Of a stretch of 64,000 nucleotides of DNA, positions 1-7,945 are shown piece by piece. Positions within the stretch are counted from its first letter, which is position 1, and every line of letters starts with the position of its first letter. Both the position numbers and the translations under genes were made by a program. Under the pieces are notes generated by a model. It was not told where the DNA came from and searched no databases. It saw only the letters and a list, made by a program, of their open reading frames with translations. Source of the stretch: Alphaproteobacteria bacterium (lineage in GTDB: Bacteria; Pseudomonadota; Alphaproteobacteria; SHVP01); assembly GCA_016869765.1 (NCBI GenBank), contig VGES01000009.1:32092-96091 (forward strand). Direction: 5' to 3'.

Positions 1-38
1 GTGATGGCGTCGATGCGCTGGGTGATGGTGTTTGCCAT
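1..38 (-). CDS. 5' end of a leftward gene, product unknown
   Basis: An ATG on the minus strand at 36-38 opens a frame reading MANTITQRIDAI that runs off the left edge. Only 12 full codons are visible, so no family can be assigned. It diverges from the autotransporter gene at 207, and the roughly 170 bp between them should hold both promoters. I see no clear -35/-10 pair there. Confidence 0.45.
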   Translation of the reverse strand, partial: MANTITQRIDAI

Positions 39-206
39 GGTTCCCCAAGGATTCCGGCATAACGACGGTCGCGTTCGCCGCCCCATCAAATCGACTTGCC
101 ATGATACCGCCCTGATCTAGCGCAATTCTCTCACGCGTCGGTTTCGGCTCGACCGTGTCCGGCAGGCGCCTTAGGTTTCACCCGTACAACAAACGAGGGG
201 GTTCTG

Positions 207-2471
207 GTGGGGGAGCATCCTTGGAGGCCAGTTGGCGTACGTGCCTTGGCCGTCTCGCTGATCACCGCCGTGTTGGTCGCCTGTGGCGGTGGGGGCGGGG
301 GTGGTGGCGGCGGGAGCAGTTCGTCGTTCAACACGGCCGAGTTCCAGGCGAACTACGCGCTCGGCAAGGTCAACGCCTTGACCGCTTACAACAACAACGG
401 CACCGGCGCGGGCGTGACGGTGGCGGTCGTCGACACGGGCATCGATCAGAATCACACCGAGTTCTCGGGCCGTATTTCGGGGTCGTCGGCGAGTGTCGTC
501 GGTGGAACCGTCCAGGACACCAATGGGCATGGGACGCAAGTGGCCGGCCAGATCGCTGCCAATCGCAACAGCACCGGCATGCACGGCATTGCGTTCAGCG
601 CCACGATCCTGGCAATCAAGGCCGGCACCAGCACGACGTTCCTCGACAACGATATCGCCGCGGCGATCGATCTCGCGCGCACCAACAACGCGCGGGTCAT
701 CAACCTGAGCCTGGGTGGCACCGGAGGCGTCAACGCCACCCTCCAGACCGCGCTTCAGAACGCCGTCAACGCCAGCATCATCATCGTCGCGTCGTCGGGC
801 AACTCCTTTTCGGCGCAGTCGGAATTTCCGGCACGCCTGGCGAATTGCACCGGCGGCGGCGGCGTGTGCAACGGTTTCAACGCCCAGGGGCGCATGATTG
901 CGGTCGGCGCCGTCGACTCGAACAACGCCGAAGCCTCGTTCAACAGTCGCGCCGATGACACAGCGACAGCCTACCTCGTGGCACCTGGCGTCAGTGTTTT
1001 GACGACCCAACTCGGTGGCGGCACGACGACCGTGAGTGGTACGTCGTTCTCCTCGCCGCTCGTGGCGGGCGCGGTGGCGATTATCCTGCAGCGTTTTCCG
1101 ACCTTGACGACGGTGCAGGCGGTGAACCTGCTTTTCACGTCGGCCACCGACCTCGGCGCGGCAGGCACGGACACCATCTTCGGCCGTGGCCTCCTGAATT
1201 TGCAGGGCGCCTTCAACGCCCAGGGGCTGTCGTCACTGCCCACCGGCAGCACGAACACGGGTTCTTCCGTGCCGGTCGGCGATTCCCAGGTGAAGCTCGG
1301 GTCCGCCTTCGGCAACGCGCTCGCCAGCCACGCGTTCCTCGGCGCTGTGATTGCGCTCGACGGCTTTCAGCGCCCTTACCTGCTCGATCTGCGCGGACGA
1401 GTCGAAGGATCGAGCCCCGATCTCGGGTTGCGGGGCTTTCTCGCGGTCCCGAGTACGCGGACCGTGACGACGACAGCGCCCGGGGGTCTGCAGTTCTCGG
1501 CGCAAGTGGGCGAAACGCCGGCCAACGATCTGCTGCGTGAGCGTGCCTATCGGTTCGGCGCCGATGGGCGACAGAATCCGGAACGGGACGAGAAAGTCGA
1601 GGCCGTGTGGTTGAGCGCGCCCCTCGGCGAGCGGGCTCAGATGGCATTCGCGTCCAATCACGCCCCAGCCGCGATCATGAGCGATGTCCTCGGGCTTTCG
1701 GCCCGCGAGGGCGCGCCCGGGTCCGAATTCTGGTTTGCGCCGCAGCTCAGCCTGCTCGATCGCGGCGATGGTATCGCGGCCTACGGCTGGCTCGGCGCGA
1801 ACTGGCGTTTCGGTTTCGGCGTGATGTCCTCGGAGCGCGATGAGCTCACCGGCACCGGCGGCGGGTCGCTCAGTCAGGTCGCGGTCGGTTACCGCGCCTG
1901 GCCGAACGCCGAACTCGGGCTCGCCTATGGCCAGGTGGTCGAGCCCGACTCGATGTTTCGCTCGAACTCGTCGGGCGCGTTCGGGTCGATTGGCGGCGCC
2001 GACAGCCGCTTCGCGACGTTCAGCCTCGATCTCACGCTCGACGCCAAGACGAGCTTGCAGTCGAGTTGGAGCGAAGTCCGGATGGCGCCGGAACCCGGGA
2101 CGACGGGCTATCTGAGCAACTGGGGTGATGTGCGGGCCAATTCCTTTGCGCTCGGACTCACCCGTCGCGATGCATGGCGAGCGGGCGATCGTCTCTCGCT
2201 TACCCTGGGACAGCCGCTGCGCGTGACGGACGCCAAGGCGGACGCAACGTTGCCTGTCGCCGCTGACGCGCTCGGCCACATCTACTACGAAACGCGACGC
2301 ATCGATGTCGTTCCGACGGGCCGTGAGATCGATCTACAGGTCGCCTATCAGATTCCGCTCGCCGATCGCCTCAATCTCTCGTCGTTCGCTACGATCGCGC
2401 GCGAACCGGGTCACGATCCCGCCGCGTCCGTTGGTTTCGCGACCGGCGTGCGCGTCAACCTGAAGTTCTGA
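207..2471 (+). CDS. lipidated subtilisin-type autotransporter serine protease
   Basis: The 754-residue product starts at a GTG preceded by GAGGGGG at 195-201. The N-terminus has a lipoprotein signal with lipobox LVAC (Cys26), followed by a run of ten Gly and four Ser. A peptidase S8 domain spans about 60-335, with the triad Asp76 (VVDTGID), His108 (NGHGT) and Ser280 (SGTSFSSP), and Asn199 as the likely oxyanion residue. Residues from about 470 to the end alternate in the way of an autotransporter beta-barrel, and the chain ends in Phe (GVRVNLKF). Together these indicate an outer-membrane autotransporter whose protease passenger is lipid-anchored, the arrangement known from NalP of Neisseria. 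The substrate is unknown. The stop overlaps the start of the next lipoprotein gene, so the two are probably co-transcribed. Confidence 0.88.
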   Translation: MGEHPWRPVGVRALAVSLITAVLVACGGGGGGGGGGSSSSFNTAEFQANYALGKVNALTAYNNNGTGAGVTVAVVDTGIDQNHTEFSGRISGSSASVVGGTVQDTNGHGTQVAGQIAANRNSTGMHGIAFSATILAIKAGTSTTFLDNDIAAAIDLARTNNARVINLSLGGTGGVNATLQTALQNAVNASIIIVASSGNSFSAQSEFPARLANCTGGGGVCNGFNAQGRMIAVGAVDSNNAEASFNSRADDTATAYLVAPGVSVLTTQLGGGTTTVSGTSFSSPLVAGAVAIILQRFPTLTTVQAVNLLFTSATDLGAAGTDTIFGRGLLNLQGAFNAQGLSSLPTGSTNTGSSVPVGDSQVKLGSAFGNALASHAFLGAVIALDGFQRPYLLDLRGRVEGSSPDLGLRGFLAVPSTRTVTTTAPGGLQFSAQVGETPANDLLRERAYRFGADGRQNPERDEKVEAVWLSAPLGERAQMAFASNHAPAAIMSDVLGLSAREGAPGSEFWFAPQLSLLDRGDGIAAYGWLGANWRFGFGVMSSERDELTGTGGGSLSQVAVGYRAWPNAELGLAYGQVVEPDSMFRSNSSGAFGSIGGADSRFATFSLDLTLDAKTSLQSSWSEVRMAPEPGTTGYLSNWGDVRANSFALGLTRRDAWRAGDRLSLTLGQPLRVTDAKADATLPVAADALGHIYYETRRIDVVPTGREIDLQVAYQIPLADRLNLSSFATIAREPGHDPAASVGFATGVRVNLKF

Positions 2472-2770
2472 TGCGTGGCGCGAAGAAGGTATTGGTGTTG
2501 CTGCTGCCCTTGCTGGCGGTGACGGTGGGAGCGTGCATGGCGCAAACCGAAAAAGACTCCAATCGGCCCGAACCAAGGGACGAAGCGATCCCCGCCGGGG
2601 CGATCAAGGCGGGCGATGATCTCTACATGGTGCCGGCGGGCAATGATCCCTCGGGATGTCCGTGGTATCGGCCGTTCGCGCCGGGGCGCATGGTGGCCCA
2701 GGCGATGTATTATCGCGCCGCCGACGGACGCTTTGTGCCAAGCCGCGAGGCGGCAGACTGTCGGCGCTAG
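2471..2770 (+). CDS. small secreted lipoprotein, function unknown
   Basis: The 99-residue product has a type II signal peptide (basic MRGAKK, hydrophobic core, lipobox VGAC with Cys22). The mature part is short and polar, and contains two further Cys (SGCPWYRPF and AADCRR) that could form a disulfide. The ATG shares its A with the TGA of the autotransporter gene (TGATG). Translational coupling therefore looks likely, and the lipoprotein may work with or be cleaved by that protease, which is inference. I do not recognise a family. Confidence 0.75.
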   Translation: MRGAKKVLVLLLPLLAVTVGACMAQTEKDSNRPEPRDEAIPAGAIKAGDDLYMVPAGNDPSGCPWYRPFAPGRMVAQAMYYRAADGRFVPSREAADCRR

Positions 2771-2806
2771 AGGGTTGCGTCCGACGTCACCGGGGTTTTT
2801 TCACAC

Positions 2807-4438
2807 GTGTCGGAATACGACTTCATCGTCGTTGGCGCTGGCTCGGCCGGTTGCGCCGTTGCAGCAAGGCTGTCGGAGGACTCGTCGCAGCGCGTGCTGT
2901 TGCTCGAGGCGGGCGGGCCAGCGTGGTCGCCGATGCTGCACCTGCCGCTCGGCGCCGGGCGATTGATCGGCAAGGGGCTCCACGGCTGGCGCTACTGGAC
3001 GGAGCCGCAGGCCGAACTCGGCGGGCGCCGCCTGTTCTGGCCTCGCGGCAAGGTGATGGGGGGATCCTCCGCGATCAATGGCTGCGTCTACATCCGTGGC
3101 CATGCCCGCGACTTCGACCAGTGGGCGCAACTCGGCAACCGCGGTTGGAGCTACGCCGAGGTCTTGCCCTATTTCAAGCGCGCCGAAGGGCACGTCGATC
3201 GACGAGATCCACTGCACGGCAACGACGGGCCGCTTGGGGTCGCCAAGGCGAGCTATCGCCACGAACTGTTCGACGCCTTTCTTGCGGCAGCGCAACAGGC
3301 GGGCCATGGCCTGACCGAAGATTTCAACGGCCCTTCGCAGGAAGGGTTCGGCCGCTACGACTTCAACATCCTGCGTGGCCGGCGGCGCAGTGCCGCGACT
3401 TCGTACCTATCGCCCATCCGTGGCCGCCCGAACCTGACGATCGTCAAGCGTGCCCACGTTCGCCGTGTGATCCTCGAAAAGGGGCGGGCGTTTGGCGTCG
3501 AATACGAGCGCCGCGGGGGGCTCGTCCAAGTGCGCGCGAACCGCGAGGTCGTCCTGTCGGCCGGCGCCATCGGGTCGCCTCACCTGCTGATGCTGTCGGG
3601 CATAGGCGACCCGGCGATGTTGCAGCGGCACGGCATTCCCGTGATGGCCGATCTTCGGGGCGTGGGTCAAAACCTCCAGGACCACCAGACCGTCTATCTG
3701 CGGCTCACCTGCCGGGAGCCCATCACGCTCCACAGTATGCTGCGCATCGATCGTGCCGCGTGGATGATGCTTCAGGGAATGGTGTTCCGCCGCGGTCTGG
3801 CGACGACGTTTCCGACGCAGGGTGGATCGTTCGTCAAATCGCGTCCCGGGTTGGCAGCGCCTGACTTACAGATCAGCTTCACCATTGCGTTCGGCGGCAG
3901 CCGTATCGTGCTGCCGTTCCAGCGCCATTGGCGCAAGGATCCGCGCGAGCAGGACGGGTTCATGATCATGGCGTGGCTCTTGCGGCCGGAAAGCCACGGT
4001 TCGATCACGTTGCGTTCGGCCGATCCGCACGACAATCCCGTGATCGATCCGCGTTATCTTTCAGCCCCGGCTGATCGCGCCGTGCTGCGCGAAAGCGTCA
4101 CGATCATGCGTCGACTGGCAGCACAACCGGCCCTCGCTCGATACGTGAAAGCCGAGCAGGCTCCCGGGAGCGCCGTGCAGTCGGAGGCGGCACTCGACGA
4201 ATGGATTGGTCGCGACATGAACACGAGTCACCACCAGGTCGGGACCTGCAAGATGGGCAGCGACGCGATGGCGGTGGTCGATGATCAGTTGCGCGTGCGT
4301 GGGATCGCGGGCCTGCGCGTGGCTGACGCCGCGATCATGCCGACGCTGATCGGCGGCAATACGCACGCCACCGCCGTCATGATCGGGGAGAAAGCGGCCG
4401 ACATGGTCCTCGGACGTCCGCCGCTCGCGACGATCTGA
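2807..4438 (+). CDS. GMC-family FAD oxidoreductase (choline/alcohol dehydrogenase type)
   Basis: The 543-residue length is typical of bacterial GMC enzymes. The Rossmann FAD motif VVGAGSAG lies at the N-terminus, GMC signature 1 is around RGKVMGGSSAING and signature 2 around GAIGSPHLLMLSGIG. Catalytic His476 sits in HQVGTCKMG, and the C-terminal NTHATA block (Asn518, His520) supplies the second active-site position. Members oxidise primary alcohols such as choline, aliphatic alcohols or polyethylene glycol; the sequence does not identify the substrate. The GTG at 2807 is the only start that keeps the full Rossmann strand. No typical partner such as betaine aldehyde dehydrogenase or BetI is adjacent, which argues against a choline-specific role. 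Confidence 0.9.
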   Translation: MSEYDFIVVGAGSAGCAVAARLSEDSSQRVLLLEAGGPAWSPMLHLPLGAGRLIGKGLHGWRYWTEPQAELGGRRLFWPRGKVMGGSSAINGCVYIRGHARDFDQWAQLGNRGWSYAEVLPYFKRAEGHVDRRDPLHGNDGPLGVAKASYRHELFDAFLAAAQQAGHGLTEDFNGPSQEGFGRYDFNILRGRRRSAATSYLSPIRGRPNLTIVKRAHVRRVILEKGRAFGVEYERRGGLVQVRANREVVLSAGAIGSPHLLMLSGIGDPAMLQRHGIPVMADLRGVGQNLQDHQTVYLRLTCREPITLHSMLRIDRAAWMMLQGMVFRRGLATTFPTQGGSFVKSRPGLAAPDLQISFTIAFGGSRIVLPFQRHWRKDPREQDGFMIMAWLLRPESHGSITLRSADPHDNPVIDPRYLSAPADRAVLRESVTIMRRLAAQPALARYVKAEQAPGSAVQSEAALDEWIGRDMNTSHHQVGTCKMGSDAMAVVDDQLRVRGIAGLRVADAAIMPTLIGGNTHATAVMIGEKAADMVLGRPPLATI

Positions 4439-4469
4439 CCACGAATCAAAATCGACGGTATAACCCCTC

Positions 4470-5210
4470 ATGCGCAACACGCTCGGCTACCGCGCGACCA
4501 TCGGCATTCTCGTGCCGGCGCGCAACACCACCGTCCAACCCGAGTCGGAGGACATGCGCCCGCTCGGCGTCACGAATCATGTCGCCCGCCTTGGCTTCAA
4601 GGGCATGAGTCGTGCCCCGTTGTCGTCGGACTTCAAGGTCAACCAGTACAGCCAGGACTATCACAGCGCGATCGATCTGGTGCGTTTGGCGGAACCTGAC
4701 CTGATTCTGCTCGGCTATTCCCATGATTCCTTCATCGGGGGTGTTCGCGGCGGCGAGGCGTTGCAGGCGAAACTGACGGCCTATGCCGGTCGCCCGGTCG
4801 TTGTGCCCTCGCTCGCCTATCGGGCTGCCGTGCGAGCCCTGGACCTGAAGCGCGTGGCCATCCTCACCCCCTACGTGTCGGATGACGATCCGCTGGTGCG
4901 CGCGTTCTTCGAGGAATTGGGTTGTGTCGTCGTGCGCATCCGAGCACTGGAATTCAAGACCGCTCACGATATTGCGCAGATGCCCGAGGCGGTCATTCGT
5001 GACGGTTTGACGGCGGTCGACGGGCGGGATGTGGATGCAATCCTCCAGGTCGGGACCAACCTGCCCACGGCCAGAATCGCCGCCGAGGCCGAGTTCTGGC
5101 TGCGTAAACCGGTGCTCGCATGCAACACGGTCGACTACTGGCACGCGTTGCGCACCGCGGGAGTCAACGATCGCTCGCCCGCGTTCGGGACGCTGTTTTC
5201 TTCCCACTGA
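4470..5210 (+). CDS. Asp/Glu racemase - maleate isomerase superfamily protein lacking both catalytic Cys
   Basis: The 246 residues have the two-lobed layout of the maleate isomerase / arylmalonate decarboxylase group. The N-terminal block IGILVPARNTTVQPE, the GYSHDSFIGG loop and the VAILTPYVSDDDPLV start of the second lobe are all recognisable. In active members the loop reads roughly ACTSGSF and the second-lobe loop SCTNL. Here they are GYSHDSF (Tyr83) and VGTNL (Gly195), so neither nucleophilic/acid Cys is kept; the only Cys are at 152 and 218. The protein may bind a dicarboxylate without isomerising it, or use another mechanism. It lies 31 bp after the GMC gene and is probably co-transcribed with it. 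Confidence 0.7.
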   Translation: MRNTLGYRATIGILVPARNTTVQPESEDMRPLGVTNHVARLGFKGMSRAPLSSDFKVNQYSQDYHSAIDLVRLAEPDLILLGYSHDSFIGGVRGGEALQAKLTAYAGRPVVVPSLAYRAAVRALDLKRVAILTPYVSDDDPLVRAFFEELGCVVVRIRALEFKTAHDIAQMPEAVIRDGLTAVDGRDVDAILQVGTNLPTARIAAEAEFWLRKPVLACNTVDYWHALRTAGVNDRSPAFGTLFSSH

Positions 5211-5290
5211 CCGGGTGGCGCTCCTTGAGGAGCGTCAATGCCCGGAGGTTTGCCCGGCGTAGCATTTAAAGAGCAACGTCGGAGACACCC

Positions 5291-5977
5291 ATGCGTGCAA
5301 GTGACGTGATGACGAGTCCGGTGGTCGTGGTCGGACCGGACGCCCGAATCGAGGACATAGCGGCCATCCTGCTGCGCCATTCGATCAGCGCCGTGCCGGT
5401 GGTCGACTCCTCCGACCGCCTGATCGGCATCGTGAGCGAGGGGGACCTCTACCGCCGCCCCGAGGCCGGGACGGGTCCACGCCGCTCCTGGTTGCAGGCG
5501 TTCGCCGAGCAGGAGGAACAGGCCCGCCTGTTCATCAAGACTCATGGTCATACCGCACGCGAGGTCATGACGACGCCGGTCGTTTCGGTCGCCGAGTCCG
5601 CTGACCTCGGCGAAGTGGCCGAACTGCTCGAGCGCCACCGCATCAAGCGCGTCCCTGTCGTGCGCGACGGCAAGGTGGTGGGGGTCGTGAGCCGTGCCAA
5701 CATTCTGCAAGGCCTCGTGGCGAAACGTTACGTCCCGGGCGCTGGAAAGCCCACCGAAGGCGCGACTCGGGAACGCCTACTGGAGGCTTTGCGTGCGACC
5801 GATCTCGCGGCCGCGGCCCACATCAACGCGGTGATTCACGATTCGGTCGCGCACCTTTGGGGTCTGGTCCAGTCGCAAGTCGAAGCGGATGCGCTCCGCG
5901 TTGCGGCCGAAGGCGTTCCGGGCATTCGCCGCGTCGAGAGCCACATTGGTCTAATGCCGCGATCCTCCTTCCTCTGA
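5291..5977 (+). CDS. CBS-domain pair plus BON domain protein
   Basis: The product has 228 residues. Two CBS motifs occupy about 1-60 (ASDVMTSPVVVV, SAVPVVD, LIGIVSEGDL) and 85-150 (AREVMTTPVVSV, KRVPVV, VVGVVSRANIL). A BON-like module covers about 155-225 (HDSVAHLWGLVQSQVEADA and the GIRRVESHI end). CBS pairs bind adenine nucleotides and BON modules associate with membranes, so a nucleotide-sensing envelope protein is likely. This architecture is common in Proteobacteria, often next to stress genes. SD GGAGA lies just before the ATG. The convergent hemerythrin gene ends 17 bp away. Confidence 0.85.
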   Translation: MRASDVMTSPVVVVGPDARIEDIAAILLRHSISAVPVVDSSDRLIGIVSEGDLYRRPEAGTGPRRSWLQAFAEQEEQARLFIKTHGHTAREVMTTPVVSVAESADLGEVAELLERHRIKRVPVVRDGKVVGVVSRANILQGLVAKRYVPGAGKPTEGATRERLLEALRATDLAAAAHINAVIHDSVAHLWGLVQSQVEADALRVAAEGVPGIRRVESHIGLMPRSSFL

Positions 5978-5994
5978 CGCCCGTTCGGCTTCGA

Positions 5995-6540
5995 TCAGAC
6001 CACCGGCTCCGTGAGCAGCCGCCGCTGCAATGTCGCGAAGGCCGCCATCTCTTCGTCGGGAACCCGATCTGCGCCGGCGATTTCTCGCGCACTCACGGTC
6101 CAATCCTCGGCGAGGAGTCCTTGCGTGAAGGCCGGGAACAGGCGCTTCTCTTCTTTCGTGAGATGACGTCGATAACTCTCGACGAACGTCTTACCGCGAT
6201 TGAGGAATTCGTCGCGCCCGATCTCGGCCTCGGCGAGCACCGCATCGACGGCTTCGCCGAATCGGGTGACATGCGCCCGCAGGCTATCGTGTTCGTCGAG
6301 GATGTCGCCCAAGGTTTCGATCTGATCCGGTCGTCGTCGCGCGAGGCGGCGGTAGAGGGCGCTTTCCAACGGGTGATGGACTCGGTCCGGATAGCCGCGG
6401 AAGTACTGCATGGCTTCCCCGATCAAGTCCAGGTCCATCGGCTCATCGAGCGAGGCCGCAAAAATCTCGTGTTCGATCAGGTCCAAGAGCCGTTCGGTGG
6501 TTCGATGATCCGCGATGAGGCGTTCGAGCAGTTCCGGCAT
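5995..6540 (-). CDS. hemerythrin-domain protein
   Basis: The 181 residues form an all-helical hemerythrin-like fold. Candidate di-iron ligands are His12, His55/His56 with Glu59 in VHHPLE, His84 and His90 in LDEHDSLRAH, and His126 with Glu130 in RRHLTKEE. Such cytoplasmic proteins bind oxygen, nitric oxide or iron and act in oxidative or nitrosative stress. A strong SD (GGAGGG) precedes the ATG. It diverges from the host-attachment gene at 6636, and stress-type neighbours on both sides fit a shared theme. Confidence 0.85.
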   Translation of the reverse strand: MPELLERLIADHRTTERLLDLIEHEIFAASLDEPMDLDLIGEAMQYFRGYPDRVHHPLESALYRRLARRRPDQIETLGDILDEHDSLRAHVTRFGEAVDAVLAEAEIGRDEFLNRGKTFVESYRRHLTKEEKRLFPAFTQGLLAEDWTVSAREIAGADRVPDEEMAAFATLQRRLLTEPVV

Positions 6541-6635
6541 GGCAGCCCTCCTGGATGTTACGGTACGAGGACCGGGCGAAGGGGTGCTTGACTCACGTCA
6601 ATGGGCAAAACGGAAGCCTGGAGGACCCTTGCTCC

Positions 6636-7172
6636 ATGGTCACAAAAGCAGCCGGTAACGGTGTTACGTGGGTGGTGGTCGCCGATGGCGCCGCCGCTTC
6701 GATCTTCCAGGCCGAGGGACGCGACTCGGCGATCACGGTCGTCAAGATCTTTGCCAAGGGCGATGGTGCCGAGCCCGTCAGCGAACTCGTGAGCGATCAT
6801 CCAGGGCGGTCGTGGGGTGTCGGCGGTGGACGACACGCGATGGCGCCTCATACGGACCCGAAGCAGGTCGCCAAGGATGCCTTTTTGCGGGCGTTGGTCG
6901 CGTTCCTCCACGACGCCGATCATCGCGGGGCCTTCGATGGCCTGGTCCTCGTGGCCTCGGCACGGCCGCTTGGTCGTTTGCGGGCGCTGCTGCCCGATCA
7001 CATCGCCAGCAAACTCGTGGCTGAGGTACGCAAGAACCTCACCAAAGTGCCGGCCCATGCGCTGCGGGAAAACTCGCCTCCGAGGTCCGGCTCTAGTCGG
7101 TTCTGGCCGCCGGTGGTTCGGTGTCGGTCGGGATTCCGGCCACGTACCGGAACACGGCCACGGCCCGGTTGA
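6636..7172 (+). CDS. host attachment family protein, C-terminus probably frameshifted
   Basis: The ATG at 6636 has SD GGAGGA. The product begins TWVVVADGAAASIFQ and continues through SWGVGGGRH, FDGLVLVASARPLGRLRALL and KNLTKVPAHALRE, which is the pattern of the family named for attachment to host cells (an archaeo-eukaryotic release factor-like fold; the biochemical role is not settled). After LRE the frame runs on for about 34 Arg/Pro-rich residues over the 3' end of the convergent gene. One extra A in GGGAAAACTC (7066-7075) would instead give LREKLASEVRL and a stop at 7095, which looks like a native family end. A one-base deletion or sequencing error is therefore likely. Confidence 0.75.
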   Translation: MVTKAAGNGVTWVVVADGAAASIFQAEGRDSAITVVKIFAKGDGAEPVSELVSDHPGRSWGVGGGRHAMAPHTDPKQVAKDAFLRALVAFLHDADHRGAFDGLVLVASARPLGRLRALLPDHIASKLVAEVRKNLTKVPAHALRENSPPRSGSSRFWPPVVRCRSGFRPRTGTRPRPG

Positions 7173-7863
7173 CGTAGGACCCACGCCGTTCGGCCGGCAG
7201 CGGGATCAACGCCGGACCGGTGCGCATCAGGCTGTAATAGCGCCAAGCGGTCGCGCCGTCCGGCTCGAAAGAATAGTGAAATCGATGCTGGCCGGGTTCC
7301 ACCATCGGCAGCAGCATGGCGCGGATCGGCGTCACGTTCTCGATGTCGATCGTGTACCCAAAGGTGGATCGCGCGAGCCGGGCGCGGTAGACGACGCTTC
7401 CCGCGGGCGAGTTTTCGTCGAGCCAGAAGTGGAAGGTCGCGCCTTCGCCGAGTTCGGGTAGCGCGAAGTCCGGGCGTCGCGCAGAACGGTCAGGTCCTTC
7501 CAGAGCCGAGGCGTCATCGACCAGGCTGCGCCAACGCTGTCGGCTGATCGACCAATACTGGATGGTGCGGTAGCGCGACACGGCGGCCATTCGGGTCAGG
7601 GCGCCGGTGATGCCCTCCGGGGCCTCGAAGCGACCCGATGTCTCGACCATCGCGGAGAACGCGCCGCGCGACCAACCCACGCAAGCAGGTGGAGTCCAAT
7701 CGGGCAACTCGCCACCGAACCAAACGACGACCTCCGGCGCGGCTCCGAGACGTGGTGCGTTAGGTCGAGAAGCTCCCCCACACGGGGGCACGGGTCCTTC
7801 GGCCCCCACTGCGGACCCAGGAAAACTTAGGAGTAGCAAAAGAAGAAGCGTGGCACGCGTCAT
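7093..7863 (-). CDS. secreted protein of unknown function
   Basis: The 256-residue product has a Sec signal peptide (TRATLLLLLLLSFPGSAVG, cleavage near AVGAEG). The mature part carries two Cys (PPCGG and PACVGW) and blocks such as RYRTIQYWSISRQRW and YRARLARSTFGYTIDIENV, which suggest a periplasmic beta-rich domain. I cannot name a family with certainty. The gene converges on the host-attachment gene and overlaps its apparent 3' end, and it diverges from the flavoprotein gene at 7946, with a palindromic TGCTAGCA core in the shared upstream region. Confidence 0.7.
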   Translation of the reverse strand: MTRATLLLLLLLSFPGSAVGAEGPVPPCGGASRPNAPRLGAAPEVVVWFGGELPDWTPPACVGWSRGAFSAMVETSGRFEAPEGITGALTRMAAVSRYRTIQYWSISRQRWRSLVDDASALEGPDRSARRPDFALPELGEGATFHFWLDENSPAGSVVYRARLARSTFGYTIDIENVTPIRAMLLPMVEPGQHRFHYSFEPDGATAWRYYSLMRTGPALIPLPAERRGSYVNRAVAVFRYVAGIPTDTEPPAARTD

Positions 7864-7945
7864 CGGGGAAAACCGGCGCGAAGGCGAAACGACCGGAGGC
7901 GCTCATGCTAGCATCTTCCCGGAGTCTGAACCTGGGGAGGCGATC

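Noticed and set aside
155..958. Long Arg-rich open frame overlapping the autotransporter gene
   Set aside because: GC-rich shadow frame: no SD, no domain, composition typical of off-frame reading of a real gene.
5211..5235. Possible terminator after the racemase-like gene (CGCTCC TTGA GGAGCG)
   Set aside because: Only a 6-bp stem and no T-run on either side, so too weak to call.
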